From Caballeronia peredens (GTDB taxonomy: Bacteria > Pseudomonadota > Gammaproteobacteria > Burkholderiales > Burkholderiaceae), in assembly GCA_001544595.2 (NCBI GenBank), contig FCOH02000007.1:62001-126000 (forward strand): a stretch of DNA of 64,000 nt, read 5' to 3'. Positions 63,028 through 64,000 of this stretch are shown in pieces. A program made the translations under genes and the position numbers. The notes under the pieces are model-generated. The model did no database searches. It saw nothing but the letters and a program-made list of their open reading frames with translations, and was not told the origin of the DNA. Each line of letters opens with the position of its first letter. Position 1 is the first letter of the stretch.

Positions 63028-63050
63028 GCCGGCGTTCTTCGCCGGCTTTT
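63028..63050 (+). terminator. rho-independent terminator
   Basis: GCCGGCG and CGCCGGC form a 7-bp stem around TTCTT, followed by TTTT, two bases after the flavoprotein stop. The convergent glyoxalase-fold gene ends just beyond. Confidence 0.75.
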
Positions 63051-63053
63051 CAG

Positions 63054-63686
63054 TTACTTGGCGCCGGTGTGCTCGCGCACGATGAATTCGGCGTACCAAT
63101 CGGGCCAGTTCTCGTCATGCTGGCCGGTCTGCTTTTCGTGCTCGCCATGCGCGGCCGCAGCGCGGCGAAGCGCGCCGGCGAGTTCCTTAGACGAAGCAAA
63201 CGACGCGTACGTATCCACGCGTCCCGGAAGCCGCGCGGTCACTTCCTGAAAGACCCAGCCGTTGCCGTCGGGATCGCTGAACGACGCGAACGAACCATAG
63301 CTGTTGCGCGCCGGATGCGCTCCGCTCACGCGTCCTTCTTCGCCGGCATGGTGAAACAGGCCGCCGACGTCGTGAAAGATCTCGCTCACGCGCACGCCGC
63401 GCGCGACGAGGTCGGCATGCGCCGCGTCCAGATCGGACACGATGAGATGAAGGCCCTGCACCGAACCCGGCTTTTCCGTGGTGACGCCGCGGCCGAACAG
63501 GATCGAGCACTGCGAGCCCGGCGGCGTGAAATGGACGACGCGAAACTGATCGTCCTTCGCGATATCGACGTCGAGCCGCCAGCCCAGGGTTTCATAGAAC
63601 TGCTTCGCACGGTCGACGTCCGACACGGGTATGACGACGACTTCGAGCTTCATCTCGACCGTATTCGACCTCTGTCCATTGCTCAT
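63054..63686 (-). CDS. VOC (glyoxalase/bleomycin-resistance fold) protein
   Basis: The protein has 210 residues. The VOC unit covers about residues 12-150: KLEVVVIPVSDVDRAKQFYETLGWRLD, FRVVHFTPPGSQCSILFG, GLHLIVSDLDAAHADLVARGV and SFSDPDGNGWVFQEV. A polar C-terminal tail of about 55 residues with EHEKQTGQHDENWPDWYAEFIVRE is extra to the simple fold. Metal-dependent isomerase, dioxygenase or resistance roles are all possible. AGGAG lies 6 nt upstream. Confidence 0.87.
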   Translation of the reverse strand: MSNGQRSNTVEMKLEVVVIPVSDVDRAKQFYETLGWRLDVDIAKDDQFRVVHFTPPGSQCSILFGRGVTTEKPGSVQGLHLIVSDLDAAHADLVARGVRVSEIFHDVGGLFHHAGEEGRVSGAHPARNSYGSFASFSDPDGNGWVFQEVTARLPGRVDTYASFASSKELAGALRRAAAAHGEHEKQTGQHDENWPDWYAEFIVREHTGAK

Positions 63687-63920
63687 GTCGAGCTCCTCAC
63701 GATTGACGTTCGATTGCGGATCCGGACTGCGGCGAATGGCCGTTCTTTTCGCTGACGAGCATGACCGATGCATCACGCCGCACGGCTCAATCGCCTGTAA
63801 TTTAACGCTTGAGCATGCTTGCGTCGACAAAACGATCGTATAGGTTTGCATACTTCAGCATCGTGGCTTCGGCGCCCCGCGATCGACACAATGCACCGGG
63901 TTTGCCGCGCGCCTTTTTAC

Positions 63921-63949
63921 TTGACATCTAAACTATATAAACCTAAATT
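63921..63949 (+). promoter_or_regulatory. strong sigma-70-like promoter for the gene at the right edge
   Basis: A consensus TTGACA is followed 17 bp later by TAAATT in a very AT-rich stretch, unlike the surrounding DNA. Repeated TAAAC units in the spacer could be a regulator site. The ATG of the next gene follows about 34 bp later. Confidence 0.6.
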
Positions 63950-63982
63950 ATCGACTCGGGCACACGAGTCGGAGAAGCAAAC

Positions 63983-64000
63983 ATGCGCATCGTCTGTATC
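63983..64000 (+). CDS. start of a gene cut by the right edge, possible flavoprotein
   Basis: Only MRIVCI is visible, after a good GGAGAAG ribosome-binding site and a strong promoter. Such a start is typical of a Rossmann-type FAD-binding monooxygenase, but six residues cannot prove it. Confidence 0.4.

Overview
The window is GC-rich DNA with densely packed genes, ATGA-type start/stop overlaps and a gene set typical of the Burkholderiaceae. The best fit is a Paraburkholderia/Caballeronia/Burkholderia chromosome. That assignment is inferred from gene content, above all an ornibactin/malleobactin-type siderophore locus, because no ribosomal or tRNA gene is present. No phage, insertion sequence, CRISPR array or attachment site was seen.

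Layout. 1-0.93 kb: one cut-off and one complete exported protein. 1.2-6.3 kb: a minus-strand LysR regulator, M20 amidohydrolase and DUF2817 zinc-peptidase group, divergent from an MHS-type MFS transporter, then a 35-residue membrane peptide. 6.6-10.4 kb: a PaoABC-type molybdenum aldehyde oxidoreductase. 10.6-12.8 kb: malate synthase G. 12.9-14.7 kb: a minus-strand set of urea-transporter-like protein, class II aldolase and 4-oxalocrotonate tautomerase. 14.9-16.3 kb: a small membrane protein and an iron-type alcohol dehydrogenase.

16.4-45.5 kb is the siderophore locus. It holds orbS (ECF sigma factor with a Cys-containing tail), orbH (MbtH), orbG (Asp beta-hydroxylase), orbC/orbD/orbF/orbB (uptake ATPase, permease, ferric reductase, binding protein), orbE (exporter, opposite strand), the synthetases orbI and orbJ, pvdA (Orn N5-hydroxylase), orbA (TonB receptor), pvdF (formyltransferase) and orbL (acyltransferase). 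Adenylation-domain codes read by eye give hydroxyornithine-like / Asp (epimerised, beta-hydroxylated) / Ser / hydroxyornithine. A terminal C-T pair and no thioesterase follow, as expected for ornibactin with amine release. A Fur-box promoter lies before orbS. Three OrbS-type promoters with identical geometry (TAAAR-16 bp-CGTC) lie before orbH, orbI and orbE, giving a Fur to OrbS to biosynthesis/transport cascade. Details not explained by the standard model are a 33-codon mini-ORF coupled on both sides between orbC and orbD, an intrinsic terminator between orbA and pvdF, and a 13-bp tandem repeat across the orbE stop codon.

45.7-64 kb: a diguanylate cyclase behind a flagellar sigma-28-like promoter; an AttH/FtsX/ATPase export system; a GntR, SDR, BKACE and MFS catabolic operon; a DUF1993 protein; a PQQ-like-fold lipoprotein with a repeat-encoded Ser/Pro linker; an exported dehalogenase-like hydrolase; a ribbon-helix-helix regulator with a PHB-depolymerase-like esterase and an 18-bp palindromic operator; a fusion of a cyclic-nucleotide-binding domain to a thioredoxin-reductase-like flavoprotein lacking the redox CxxC; a glyoxalase-fold protein; and the first codons of a probable flavoprotein. 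All calls come from reading the sequence; no database search was run.
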